Below are positions 37,380 to 45,904 of a stretch of 64,000 nucleotides of DNA, in pieces (positions within the stretch are counted from its first letter, which is position 1; each line of letters starts with the position of its first letter). The stretch is from Streptomyces plumbidurans (lineage in GTDB: Bacteria; Actinomycetota; Actinomycetes; Streptomycetales; Streptomycetaceae), in NCBI RefSeq assembly GCF_019857225.1, contig NZ_JAFJSY010000027.1, positions 1 to 64,000 of the forward strand. Reading direction: 5' to 3'. The notes beneath the pieces were generated by a model. The model made no database searches, was not told the DNA's origin, and saw only the letters and a list, made by a program, of their open reading frames with translations. A program made the translations under genes and the position numbers.

Positions 37380-37406
37380 ACGCACCTGTACCGGTGAGGA
37401 ACACGC

Positions 37407-38195
37407 ATGCGTACCGCCCTGCTCCAGAGCTCCGGCCGCCCCGGCTCCGTCGCCGAGAACCTCAAGGTCCTCGACGCCGCCGCGGGCCGTGCCGCCGCCG
37501 CGGGCGCCGCGCTGCTGACCGCGCCGGAGATGTTCCTGACCGGGTACGCGATCGGCGACGACATCGCCCGCCTCGCCGAGCCGGCCGACGGCGACTCCGC
37601 GGACGCGATCGCGGAGCTCGCCGCCCGGCACGGCCTCGCGATCGCCTACGGCTACCCGGAGCGCGACGGCGGCACGGTCTTCAACTCCGCCCAGCTGATC
37701 TCCGCCACCGGCGACCGCCTCGCGAACCACCGCAAGGCCCACCTCTTCGGCGGCTTCGAGCGCGACCACTTCACGCCGGGCGAGCAGCCGGTCGTCCAGG
37801 CCGAGCTGGGCGGACTGACCGTCGGGCTGATGATCTGCTACGACGTCGAGTTCCCGGAGTACGTCCGCGCCCACGCCCTGGCCGGCACCGACCTGCTGCT
37901 CGTCCCGACGGCGAACATGCATCCGTTCCAGCTGGTCGCCGAGTCCATGATCCCGGTGCGGGCGTGGGAGAACCAGATGTACGTGGCGTACGCCAACCGG
38001 GTCGGCCAGGAAGGGGAGTTCGAGTTCTTCGGGCTCTCCGCGCTGGCCGGTCCCGACGGGGTCGCCCGGGCCCGCGCCGGACGCGGCGAGGAACTCGTCC
38101 TCGCAGACGTCGACCCCGCCTTCCTGGCCTCCTCCCGTGAGGCCAACCCGTACCTGAAGGACCGCCGCCCCGGCCTGTACGGGTCCCTCGTCTGA
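37407..38195 (+). CDS. davA: Nitrilase-superfamily amidase, 5-aminovaleramidase (DavA)-like
   Basis: 262 residues. The catalytic triad of the superfamily is visible: E41 in TAPEMFLTGY, K110 in NHRKAHLFG and C144 in LMICYDVEFPE. PEMFLTGY, YGYPER, KAHLFG, ICYDVEFPE and LLVPTANM in this order closely follow Pseudomonas putida DavA (264 residues), which hydrolyses 5-aminovaleramide. The gene lies 48 bases before a DavB-like monooxygenase, the same pair that in Pseudomonas turns lysine into 5-aminovalerate. Related amidases act on other amides, so the substrate is inferred. Confidence 0.8.
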   Translation: MRTALLQSSGRPGSVAENLKVLDAAAGRAAAAGAALLTAPEMFLTGYAIGDDIARLAEPADGDSADAIAELAARHGLAIAYGYPERDGGTVFNSAQLISATGDRLANHRKAHLFGGFERDHFTPGEQPVVQAELGGLTVGLMICYDVEFPEYVRAHALAGTDLLLVPTANMHPFQLVAESMIPVRAWENQMYVAYANRVGQEGEFEFFGLSALAGPDGVARARAGRGEELVLADVDPAFLASSREANPYLKDRRPGLYGSLV

Positions 38196-38243
38196 AACCC
38201 CGAGCCACCGCTCAAGCCTTTCCCCGCAAGGAGTCCGTACCCC

Positions 38244-39944
38244 ATGACGTCCACCGTGCCCAACGCCGTCGAGCACGCAGACGAGCAGCAGCCGCCGATC
38301 ACCATGTTCGGCCCGGACTTCCCCTACGCCTACGACGACTTCCTCGCCCACCCCGCGGGTCTCGGCCAGATCCCGGCGACCGAGCACGGCGCCGAGGTCG
38401 CGGTCGTCGGCGGCGGTCTGTCCGGCATCGTGGCCGCGTACGAGCTGATGAAGATGGGCCTGAAGCCCGTCGTCTACGAGGCCGACCAGATCGGCGGACG
38501 GCTGCGGACGGTCGGCTTCGAGGGCGCCGGCACCGAAGGACTCACGGCCGAGATGGGCGCCATGCGCTTCCCGCCGTCCTCCACGGCCCTGCAGCACTAC
38601 ATCGACCTGGTGGGCCTCGAGACCCGGGCCTTCCCCAACCCCCTTGCGGAGACGACGCCTTCGACCGTCGTCGACCTCAAGGGCGAGTCCCACTACGCCG
38701 AGACGATCGACGACCTGCCGCAGGTCTACCGCGATGTCGCCGACGCCTGGAACAAGTGCCTCGAAGAGGGCGCCGACTTCTCCGACATGAACCGCGCCAT
38801 CCGTGAGCGCGACGTGCCGCGCATCCGCGAGATCTGGGCGAGGCTCGTCGAGAAGCTCGACAACCAGACCTTCTACGGCTTCCTCTGCGACTCCGAGTCC
38901 TTCAGGTCCTTCCGCCACCGCGAGATCTTCGGCCAGGTCGGCTTCGGCACCGGCGGCTGGGACACCGACTTCCCGAACTCCATCCTGGAGATCCTGCGGG
39001 TCGTCTACACCGAGGCCGACGACCATCACCGCGGCATCGTCGGCGGCTCCCAGCAACTGCCGCAGCGGCTGTGGGAGCGCGAGCCGGAGAAGATCGTGCA
39101 CTGGCCCTACGGGACGTCCCTGAAGTCCCTGCACGTCGGCGGCGAACCCCGCCCGGCCGTCACCCGCCTCACCCGCACCGCCGGCAACCGGATCACCGTG
39201 ACCGACGCGGACGGCGACATCCGCACCTACCGGGCCGCCGTCTTCACCGCGCAGTCCTGGATGCTGCTCTCCAAGATTGCCTGCGACGACTCGCTCTTCC
39301 CGATCGACCACTGGACCGCGATCGAGCGCACCCACTACATGGAGTCCTCGAAGCTGTTCGTGCCCGTCGACCGGCCGTTCTGGCTGGACAAGGACGAGGA
39401 CACCGGTCGTGACGTCATGTCGATGACGCTCACCGACCGCATGACGCGCGGGACTTACCTCCTCGACGACGGTCCGGACAAGCCCGCCGTCATCTGCCTC
39501 TCCTACACCTGGTGCGACGACAGCCTGAAGTGGCTGCCGCTGTCCGCGAACGAGCGGATGGAGGTCATGCTGAAGTCGCTCGGGGAGATCTATCCGAAGG
39601 TCGACATCAGGAAGCACGTCATCGGCAGTCCGGTGACCGTCTCCTGGGAGAACGAGCCGTACTTCATGGGCGCGTTCAAGGCCAACCTGCCCGGCCACTA
39701 CCGCTACCAGCGCCGCCTGTTCACGCACTTCATGCAGGACCGGCTGCCCGAGGACAAGCGGGGGATCTTTCTCGCGGGCGACGACATCTCCTGGACGGCC
39801 GGCTGGGCGGAGGGTGCCGTCCAGACGGCGCTGAACGCGGTGTGGGGGGTCATGCACCACTTCGGTGGGGGGACCGATGCGAGCAACCCCGGGCCGGGGG
39901 ATCTGTATGACGAGATCGCGCCGGTGGAGTTGCCTGAGGACTGA
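38244..39944 (+). CDS. davB: FAD-dependent L-amino-acid monooxygenase, L-lysine 2-monooxygenase (DavB)-like
   Basis: 566 residues. FAD-binding VVGGGLSGIVAAYE (GxGxxG at 56-61) and GGRLRTVGF follow a short lead. Blocks such as MFGPDFPYAYDDFLAHPAGLG, FGQVGFGTGGWDTDFPNS, VSWENEPYFMGAFK and a C-terminal FLAGDDISWTAGWAEGAVQT closely match Pseudomonas DavB (about 560 residues), which oxidatively decarboxylates lysine to 5-aminovaleramide. Tryptophan 2-monooxygenases and phenylalanine oxidases share the fold and would give amides as well. AAGGAG precedes the ATG. Confidence 0.82.
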   Translation: MTSTVPNAVEHADEQQPPITMFGPDFPYAYDDFLAHPAGLGQIPATEHGAEVAVVGGGLSGIVAAYELMKMGLKPVVYEADQIGGRLRTVGFEGAGTEGLTAEMGAMRFPPSSTALQHYIDLVGLETRAFPNPLAETTPSTVVDLKGESHYAETIDDLPQVYRDVADAWNKCLEEGADFSDMNRAIRERDVPRIREIWARLVEKLDNQTFYGFLCDSESFRSFRHREIFGQVGFGTGGWDTDFPNSILEILRVVYTEADDHHRGIVGGSQQLPQRLWEREPEKIVHWPYGTSLKSLHVGGEPRPAVTRLTRTAGNRITVTDADGDIRTYRAAVFTAQSWMLLSKIACDDSLFPIDHWTAIERTHYMESSKLFVPVDRPFWLDKDEDTGRDVMSMTLTDRMTRGTYLLDDGPDKPAVICLSYTWCDDSLKWLPLSANERMEVMLKSLGEIYPKVDIRKHVIGSPVTVSWENEPYFMGAFKANLPGHYRYQRRLFTHFMQDRLPEDKRGIFLAGDDISWTAGWAEGAVQTALNAVWGVMHHFGGGTDASNPGPGDLYDEIAPVELPED

Positions 39945-39982
39945 GTGTCTTTGTGGGGCCGCGGTTTGTCCACTGCGGCGCC

Positions 39983-40026
39983 CTCGTGGCTGGTCGCGCA
40001 GTTCCCCGCGCCCCTTTGGGGCGCTG
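39983..40026. repeat. Streptomyces intergenic repeat with terminator hairpin
   Basis: The stretch from CTCGTGGCTGGTCGCGCAG through CCCCGCGCCCC ends in GCGCCCC-TTT-GGGGCGC (40008-40024). From memory, TGGTCGCGCAGTTCCCCGCGCCCC is found many times in streptomycete intergenic regions. Here it lies between converging genes and probably terminates both. Confidence 0.65.
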
Positions 40027-40041
40027 CTCGGACCCGGAGGA

Positions 40042-40971
40042 TTAGATCCCTGCGGCGCGTGCCTTTTCGTACACCTCCGCTGCTACGTCCTGGAGTTCTC
40101 GGGCGTCGCGCAGGGTGCTCTGGAGGTCGATGATGATCTCGTCCGGGTCGGTGGCGGCGTAGGCGGCCAGGTCTTCGACGATCTGGTCCACGGTGCCGTG
40201 GAGGGGGCGGCGGGCGGTGCCCTCGTGGGGGTGCGTGGAGTGGCGGGCGCTGGCGCGCAGTACCGTGCGGATCGGGCGGGTGCGGCCGCGCTCGGCGGCC
40301 AGGTCCTCCAACTGGCGCCGCTGCGCGAGCAGTTGCTCGACGCCCGAGGCCACGGGCAGCCAGCCGTCCGCGCGGTCGACGAGCCGGATCATCGCCCTTT
40401 TGCCGGAGGCGGCCAGCAGAATCGGGATCGGCCGGGCGGGCTTGGGGCCGACCACCGCGGGGGCGATGCGCGTGAGGTGGCCGTCGTACGACACCGGGTC
40501 GGGGCCCCACACCGCCCGGCACACCTCGATCACCTCGTCGAGGGCCCGGCCGCGCTCCTCGAAGGGGCGCGCCGAGGCGGCCGCGTACTCGTCGTGCGAC
40601 CAGCCCGTGCCGAGGCCCGCGACGACCCGACCGCCGCTCGCCGCGTCCAGCGTGCCGAGCGTCCTGGCCAGCTGGAACGGCCCGTGCAGCGGGGCCACCA
40701 GGACGCTGGTGCCGAGCCGGGCCCGCTGCGTGGCCGCGGCCGCCAGTGTCAGCGTGACCAGCGGGTCGGCGGCGCCTCGGTAGTGGTCCGGCCAGGGGAG
40801 GCCCTCCACGCCGTACAGGCCCTGGCGGGCCGGCTCGGGGAACAGAATCCGTTCGAACACCCACAGGCTCTCGTAGCCGGTCGCCTCGGCGGCCCGCGCC
40901 ACGTCGGGGATGTCCCGGCCGAGGTGATACTGCCTGGTCTGGGGTAGCCCGAGTCCGAGCGCGACCGCCAT
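40042..40971 (-). CDS. Luciferase-like (LLM class) F420-dependent oxidoreductase
   Basis: 309 residues with a luciferase-type TIM barrel. Typical blocks are the RAAEATGYESLWVFER opening, LGTSVLVAPLHGPFQLARTLGTLD and RVVAGLGTGWSHDEYAA. Actinobacterial members usually use reduced F420. No substrate can be deduced; the gene is alone, converging with the monooxygenase gene. Confidence 0.9.
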   Translation of the reverse strand: MAVALGLGLPQTRQYHLGRDIPDVARAAEATGYESLWVFERILFPEPARQGLYGVEGLPWPDHYRGAADPLVTLTLAAAATQRARLGTSVLVAPLHGPFQLARTLGTLDAASGGRVVAGLGTGWSHDEYAAASARPFEERGRALDEVIEVCRAVWGPDPVSYDGHLTRIAPAVVGPKPARPIPILLAASGKRAMIRLVDRADGWLPVASGVEQLLAQRRQLEDLAAERGRTRPIRTVLRASARHSTHPHEGTARRPLHGTVDQIVEDLAAYAATDPDEIIIDLQSTLRDARELQDVAAEVYEKARAAGI

Positions 40972-41037
40972 GCCTGTGCTCCTTTGCGGAAGGTCCAGCG
41001 GTGTCGAACGTACAACGTCGATGCGGGAGTTGCGGGA

Positions 41038-41724
41038 TCAGTCCCCGAGCGGGGTGAGCAGCATGCGGCCCGCGAAGCCGACGGCCGCGTCCAGGCGCTC
41101 GGTGAACTCCTCTGCCACGTCGGGTAGTCGGCGCAGCGCCCAGAGCGCCCGCGCCGCCGACCAACTGGCGTCCCGGGCGCGCTCCAGGCTCCAGGAGCCG
41201 AGCAGATGGGTGAGCGGGTCGGCGATCCGCAGCAGATCGGGGCCCGGCATCAGATCGTCGCGGATGCGCTCCTCCAGCGAGACGAGGAGATCGCCCACGC
41301 GGTCGAACTCGTCCTCCAGGTCGGCCGGTTCGCACCTCAACGTACGACAGCTGTCCACGACGGCGAGCGCCAGGTCGTGGCCGATGTGCGCGTTGATGCC
41401 CGCAAGCGCGAACTGCAGGGGACGTACGCCGGGATGGCGGCGGAACTGGAACAGGGGCCGCCAGCAGGCGGGCGCGCGCCGCCCGTCCGCCACCGTGTCG
41501 ACGGCCGCGAGATAGCGCTCCGCGAACCGCACGTCCAGCGTGGCCGCGGCCCGCGCGTCCGGGAACCGTCCGGCGTCGATGCGCCGGTCCACCGCCTCGG
41601 TGACGACGAGGTACACGCGGTTGAAGACGGCGACCCCGTCCCGTGCGGGAAGGGTCGCGTCGAGGGCGCGCATACGGGAGACGACCGCGTCTACGGATGT
41701 GGTGAACTGTTCCAATTGCGCCAT
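41038..41724 (-). CDS. DUF5995-family protein
   Basis: 228 residues, mostly helical and soluble. FNRVYLVVTEAVDRRI, WRPLFQFRRHPGVRPLQFALAGINAHIGHDL in shorter blocks, and the C-terminal AALWA-type region match the DUF5995 family as I know it. His residues in INAHIGHD could bind metal. It is divergent from the GH6 gene, with about 100 bases between. No function is known. Confidence 0.8.
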   Translation of the reverse strand: MAQLEQFTTSVDAVVSRMRALDATLPARDGVAVFNRVYLVVTEAVDRRIDAGRFPDARAAATLDVRFAERYLAAVDTVADGRRAPACWRPLFQFRRHPGVRPLQFALAGINAHIGHDLALAVVDSCRTLRCEPADLEDEFDRVGDLLVSLEERIRDDLMPGPDLLRIADPLTHLLGSWSLERARDASWSAARALWALRRLPDVAEEFTERLDAAVGFAGRMLLTPLGD

Positions 41725-41826
41725 GGGGGAAGAATCCCAGTCCTAGGCTGACCGCGGTGGCGGCAGGTCCGACGCTTCCCCGGATCGGGGGAACGCATCC
41801 GCCGCCGGGGGAGGGGGAGCAGCACC

Positions 41827-43011
41827 GTGGCAGGCCCACGAGCCCAGCGGTCGGCCGCACACAGGGCCGGGCGCCGCCGCGCCGCCCGGCGGGGCGTCAT
41901 GGTCGCGGCGGCCTCGGTCGTCGTCGCTGTCGGCACCGCGGCCGGCTTGATCAGTGCGCTCGGTGACGGCCGGGGCGCAGACGAGGCGAGGCCCGAGGTG
42001 ACCGGCTCGCTGCGTCTCGAGCAGCTGCCGGTGGTGCCGTCCCCGTCGGTGAACTCCGCCTCGCCCTCAGCCGGTTCGAAGCGCACGGCGACTCTCGCTC
42101 CGTCCGCGACCAGGCCCGCGAGGAAGCCGCACACGGCCCCCGCCGCCACCGGCCTGTACCGCCACCCCGACTCCCAGGTGCTCGACTGGGTCCGCGCCCA
42201 CCCGGGCGACCCGCGCACCGCGGTCATCAAGTCCCGTATCGCGGACCGGCCGGCCGCGGTGTGGTTCGCCGACTTCACCCCCTCGACCATCGCCTCCCGG
42301 GTCCGCGCGGTCACCTCCGGTGCCGCGGCGCAGGGCCGGGTTCCGGTCGTGGTGGCGTACGCGATACCGGGCCGGGACTGCGGCGGCGCCTCCGAGGGCG
42401 GGGCGCCCGACCTCGCCGCCTACGACGCCTGGATCGAGAAGTTCGCCTTAGGGCTCGGCTCCGGCGAGGTCGTCGTCATCCTCGAACCCGACTCGATCGC
42501 CCAGGCAGACTGCCTCTCCGAGAGCGACCGCGGCGCCCGATTCGCCTCGCTGGCCCGCGCGGGCCGCACCCTGAAGGCCGCCGACCCCAGGGCCCGGGTC
42601 TACTACGACGCGGGCCACTCCGACTGGAACCCGGCCGCCCGGCAGGCGTCGCTGCTGAAGCAGGCAGGCGCCGCCTCGCCCGCCTCCTCCGACGGCATCT
42701 TCAGCAACGTCTCCAACTTCCACACCACGGCCGACGAGATCGCCTACGACCGGCGGGTCCTCGCGGCCCTCGGCGGCCCCGCCGACCTGGGCGCCGTCAT
42801 CGACACCAGCCGCAACGGCAACGGCGCCCCGGCCGACGGCGAGTGGTGCGACCCCGCGGGCCGCAGGATCGGCCGGCCGCCCACGCTCAGCACCGGCGAG
42901 GCCCGCATCGACGGATATCTGTGGGTGAAGCTGCCGGGGGAGTCGGACGGCTGCAAGGGCTCGCCCGGCACGTTCAGCGCGTCGTACGCCTACGACTTGG
43001 CCTCGCCGTAG
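41827..43011 (+). CDS. Secreted glycoside hydrolase family 6 (endoglucanase), TTA-containing
   Basis: 394 residues. An N-terminal basic segment and hydrophobic stretch (about 23-45) form a signal or anchor, followed by a Ser/Pro/Thr linker to about 105 and a GH6 domain. The GH6 acidic residues are present: D184 in IPGRDCGG, D222 in EPDS and D374 in PGESDGC. Asp222 is the expected general acid. It would cut beta-1,4-glucan. Codon 208 is TTA (42448-42450), which needs the bldA tRNA, so expression should be linked to development. No carbohydrate-binding module is seen. Confidence 0.93.
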   Translation: MAGPRAQRSAAHRAGRRRAARRGVMVAAASVVVAVGTAAGLISALGDGRGADEARPEVTGSLRLEQLPVVPSPSVNSASPSAGSKRTATLAPSATRPARKPHTAPAATGLYRHPDSQVLDWVRAHPGDPRTAVIKSRIADRPAAVWFADFTPSTIASRVRAVTSGAAAQGRVPVVVAYAIPGRDCGGASEGGAPDLAAYDAWIEKFALGLGSGEVVVILEPDSIAQADCLSESDRGARFASLARAGRTLKAADPRARVYYDAGHSDWNPAARQASLLKQAGAASPASSDGIFSNVSNFHTTADEIAYDRRVLAALGGPADLGAVIDTSRNGNGAPADGEWCDPAGRRIGRPPTLSTGEARIDGYLWVKLPGESDGCKGSPGTFSASYAYDLASP

Positions 43012-44369
43012 GTGGACGTGCCCTCGTCGAGCAGCGGTTGCTGCTGCTTGAGATGGGCCGGTGCGAACGCTCGCAGCGCGTGGTAGCCGGTGATGACGAC
43101 GACGGTGCCGAGCGCGATGCCGCTGAGCGAGAAGGTGTCGGTGAACTTCATGCTGACGTTGCCCACGCCGATGATGATGCCCGCCGCGGCCGGTACCAGG
43201 TTGAGCGGATTGCGCAGGTCCACCCGGGCGTTGGTCCAGATCTGCGCGCCGAGCAGGCCGATCATGCCGTAGAGGATGACGGTGATGCCGCCGAGGACGC
43301 CGCCCGGGATCGCGGCCACGACCGCGCCGAACTTCGGGCACAGGCCGAAGAGGAGGGCGAAGCAGGCGGCGGCCCAGTAGGCGGCGGTCGAGTAGACGCG
43401 GGTCGCGGCCATCACGCCGATGTTCTCGGAGTAGGTGGTGGTGGGCGGGCCGCCGACCGCGGTGGAGAGCACCGAGCCGATGCCGTCGGCGGCGATCGCC
43501 GTGCCGAGCCGGTCGTCCAGCGGGTCGCCGGTCATCTCGCCGACTGCCTTGACGTGCCCGGCGTTCTCGGCGACCAGGGCGATGACCACGGGCAGCGCGA
43601 CCAGGATCGCCGACCAGTGGAACGACGGCCCGTGGAAGGAGGGCAGACCGATCCAGTCGGCCTTGCCGACACCCGACAGGTCGAGCCGCCAGTGGTCGGT
43701 GACCCTGCCGCTCGCGTCGGCGGAGTGGATACGGCCGAAGATCCGGTCGAAGGCCCAGGAGATGCCGTAGCCGAAGACCAGGCCGAGGAAGATGGCGATC
43801 CGGGACCAGAAACCACGAAGGCAGACGACGGCGAGACCGGTGAAGAGCATGACCAGCAGGGCGGTCCACTGGTCCTGCGGCCAGTACGTGGAAGCGGTGA
43901 CCGGCGCGAGGTTGAAGCCGATCAGCATGACGACCGCGCCGGTGACGATCGGCGGCATCGCCGCGTGGATGATCCGCGCACCGAAGCGCTGCACGGCGAG
44001 GCCCACCAGGAACAGCGCGACGGCGACGACCAGGACCGCGCCGGTCACCGTGGCGCTCGTACCGCCCTGGGCGCGGATCACCGCGGCCACGCCCACGAAC
44101 GACAGTGAGCAGCCCAGATAGCTGGGCACCCGGCCGCGGGTGGCGACCAGGAAGATCATGGTCGCGACGCCGGACATCATGATCGCGAGGTTGGGGTCGA
44201 GGCCCATCAGGACCGGTGCCACGAAGGACGCGCCGAACATGGCCACCACGTGCTGCGCGCCGAGGCCCGCCGTGCGGGGCCACGAGAGCCGTTCGTCCGG
44301 GCGTACCACCGCTCCGGGCGCGGGCGTGCGCCCGTCTCCGTGCAGCTTCCAGCGCACGCCGAGGTCCAT
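42990..44369 (-). CDS. NCS2-family uracil/xanthine permease
   Basis: 459 residues from the ATG at 44369, with about 14 hydrophobic segments. GGPPTTTYSENIGVMAATR near residue 295 matches the UraA substrate loop, and the TM8 region LVAENAGHVKAVGE carries the Glu and His used for nucleobase binding. Uracil is the most likely substrate. It overlaps the GH6 gene tail to tail by 22 bases. A 10-bp direct repeat TCTGTACGAG occurs upstream at 44383-44392 and 44396-44405. Confidence 0.9.
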   Translation of the reverse strand: MDLGVRWKLHGDGRTPAPGAVVRPDERLSWPRTAGLGAQHVVAMFGASFVAPVLMGLDPNLAIMMSGVATMIFLVATRGRVPSYLGCSLSFVGVAAVIRAQGGTSATVTGAVLVVAVALFLVGLAVQRFGARIIHAAMPPIVTGAVVMLIGFNLAPVTASTYWPQDQWTALLVMLFTGLAVVCLRGFWSRIAIFLGLVFGYGISWAFDRIFGRIHSADASGRVTDHWRLDLSGVGKADWIGLPSFHGPSFHWSAILVALPVVIALVAENAGHVKAVGEMTGDPLDDRLGTAIAADGIGSVLSTAVGGPPTTTYSENIGVMAATRVYSTAAYWAAACFALLFGLCPKFGAVVAAIPGGVLGGITVILYGMIGLLGAQIWTNARVDLRNPLNLVPAAAGIIIGVGNVSMKFTDTFSLSGIALGTVVVITGYHALRAFAPAHLKQQQPLLDEGTSTYGEAKS

Positions 44370-44448
44370 GGTGAGTTCGCTTTCTGTACGAGATCTCTGT
44401 ACGAGTTCTCTCCACGCATTTCCGTGTACGTGAAGAGTGTCCGGACCA

Positions 44449-44477
44449 TTGTCACGGTTACCAGGACGTCCTACGCT
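44449..44477 (+). promoter_or_regulatory. Possible promoter of the alginate-lyase-fold gene
   Basis: TTGTCA (44449-44454) and TACGCT (44472-44477) are separated by 17 bases, close to the streptomycete housekeeping pattern. Confidence 0.4.
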
Positions 44478-44501
44478 CGCACGGTCCTCATCATGAACTG
44501 T

Positions 44502-44517
44502 ATTCACTTATATGAAC
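44502..44517. promoter_or_regulatory. TTCA-N6-TGAA inverted repeat, candidate operator
   Basis: ATTCACTTATATGAAC holds inverted TTCA and TGAA arms. It lies about 25 bases after the putative -10 and 28 bases before the start codon, in a local AT-rich island. The form resembles IclR-type operators that control polysaccharide-degradation genes. Confidence 0.4.
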
Positions 44518-44544
44518 GCCACGTTCGGCTGATCGGAGTGCCAG

Positions 44545-45804
44545 ATGAGTGGAAGATCCCGTGCCGCCGTCCTGCTGGCCGCGGTGCTGACCCTCGGAGC
44601 GGGCCTCGTCCCCTCCGCGCACGCGGCGCCCAGGGTCCCCGACACCGCCGTGCTCGACGGTGCCCGGCTGCAGCAGACCAAGCTCCGTCTGGACCGCGGT
44701 GATCCACAACTGCGCCGCGCCCTGCGGAACTTGACGGCGCGCGCCGACACCTGGCTGGACCAGGGTCCCTGGACGGTCGTCGACAAGCCGAAACCGGCAC
44801 CCGGCGGCGACGTCCACGACTATCTGAGCCAGGCCCCCTACTGGTGGCCCACCACCACCCCGACCGCCGACAACCCCTGGGGCTGCCCGTACGTTCAGCG
44901 GGACGGACAGCGCAACCCCGAGGTCGACTCGGGCACCGACCGCCAGGACGTCGAGAAGGTCTTCGACTCGTCGTACGACCTCGCACTGGCCTGGTACTAC
45001 ACGGGCGAGCGGCAGTACGCCGAGAAGGCCGGGCAGATCCTGCGCACCTGGTTCCTCGACCCGGCCACGCGCATGAACCCCGACCTGAACCACGCGCAGT
45101 TCATCCCCTGCAAGTACGACGGCCGCGCCATCGGCATCATCGACTTCTCGCAGTCGTACACCGCCGTGGTCGACGCCCTCGCGGTCCTCGGCACGGCTGC
45201 CCCCGGCTGGACGAAGGACGACCGCGCCGGGATGACGAAGTGGAACACCGACTTCCTGGACTGGCTGAAGAACAGCGACTTCGGCAAGCAGGAGGGCGCG
45301 GCGGACAACAACCACGGCACCTTCTACGACATGCAGCTCGCCGCCCTCGCGTACGCGACCGGCGACCGGGCGCTGGCCCGCCGGACCGTGCTGGACGCTC
45401 GGGCGCAGCGGATCGACCCGCAGATCGCGGGCGACGGCAGCCAGCCGCAGGAGCTCGCGCGGACGCGGAGCTGGCACTACTCCACCTTCGACCTGGTGGC
45501 CTACACCCGGCTCGCCGCCATCGGTCGGCACGTCGGCGTGAACCTGTGGGCCTATCAAGGGCCGGACGGTCAGGGCCTGTTCAAGGCCGTGGACTTCCTG
45601 CTGCCCGCCGCGACCGGCGCCGCCCCATGGCCGTATCCGGAGCTGGAGTTCCACCGCTTCGCGGCGAGCGACGTCGTCCACGCGGCGGCGGACGCCGGGG
45701 ACAGGGCGGCACGCCAAGCCGTCCCGAAGCTGGAGACACCGCCCGGCGGCGACCTCTGGGAGCTGCGGCCGGCGGCCGAGCAGTTGGACTCGATAGCAGG
45801 CTGA
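44545..45804 (+). CDS. Secreted alginate lyase-fold protein
   Basis: 419 residues. The first 28 form a Sec signal peptide (basic SGRSR, hydrophobic AAVLLAAVLTLGAGLV, cleavage near AHAAP). The rest is an alpha/alpha barrel with YLSQAPYWWP near residue 92, the putative catalytic NNHGTFYD near 254 and RSWHYSTFDL near 310. These belong to the alginate_lyase (PF05426) group found in several polysaccharide lyase families. The true substrate may be another uronic-acid polymer. Adjacent to a secreted cellulase. Confidence 0.85.
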   Translation: MSGRSRAAVLLAAVLTLGAGLVPSAHAAPRVPDTAVLDGARLQQTKLRLDRGDPQLRRALRNLTARADTWLDQGPWTVVDKPKPAPGGDVHDYLSQAPYWWPTTTPTADNPWGCPYVQRDGQRNPEVDSGTDRQDVEKVFDSSYDLALAWYYTGERQYAEKAGQILRTWFLDPATRMNPDLNHAQFIPCKYDGRAIGIIDFSQSYTAVVDALAVLGTAAPGWTKDDRAGMTKWNTDFLDWLKNSDFGKQEGAADNNHGTFYDMQLAALAYATGDRALARRTVLDARAQRIDPQIAGDGSQPQELARTRSWHYSTFDLVAYTRLAAIGRHVGVNLWAYQGPDGQGLFKAVDFLLPAATGAAPWPYPELEFHRFAASDVVHAAADAGDRAARQAVPKLETPPGGDLWELRPAAEQLDSIAG

Positions 45805-45818
45805 CCGGCCCCCCGACC

Positions 45819-45885
45819 GGGGTTCCCGGGCGCCCGCCGAGGAGTGAGCGTCCCCCACCGCTTGCTCCCGGCGCCCGGGAACCCC
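45819..45885. terminator. Large hairpin between converging genes
   Basis: A perfect 16-bp inverted repeat (45819-45834 and 45870-45885) encloses a second 10-bp helix (45841-45850 with 45859-45868, two wobble pairs). It lies between the lyase gene and the MFS gene and would end both transcripts. Confidence 0.7.
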
Positions 45886-45904
45886 TCCCCGCTTCGCGAA
45901 CCCT

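Noticed and set aside
39865-40947. Plus-strand frame opposite the LLM oxidoreductase gene
   Set aside because: The minus-strand gene has clear LLM motifs; the plus frame has none and runs through the intergenic repeat.
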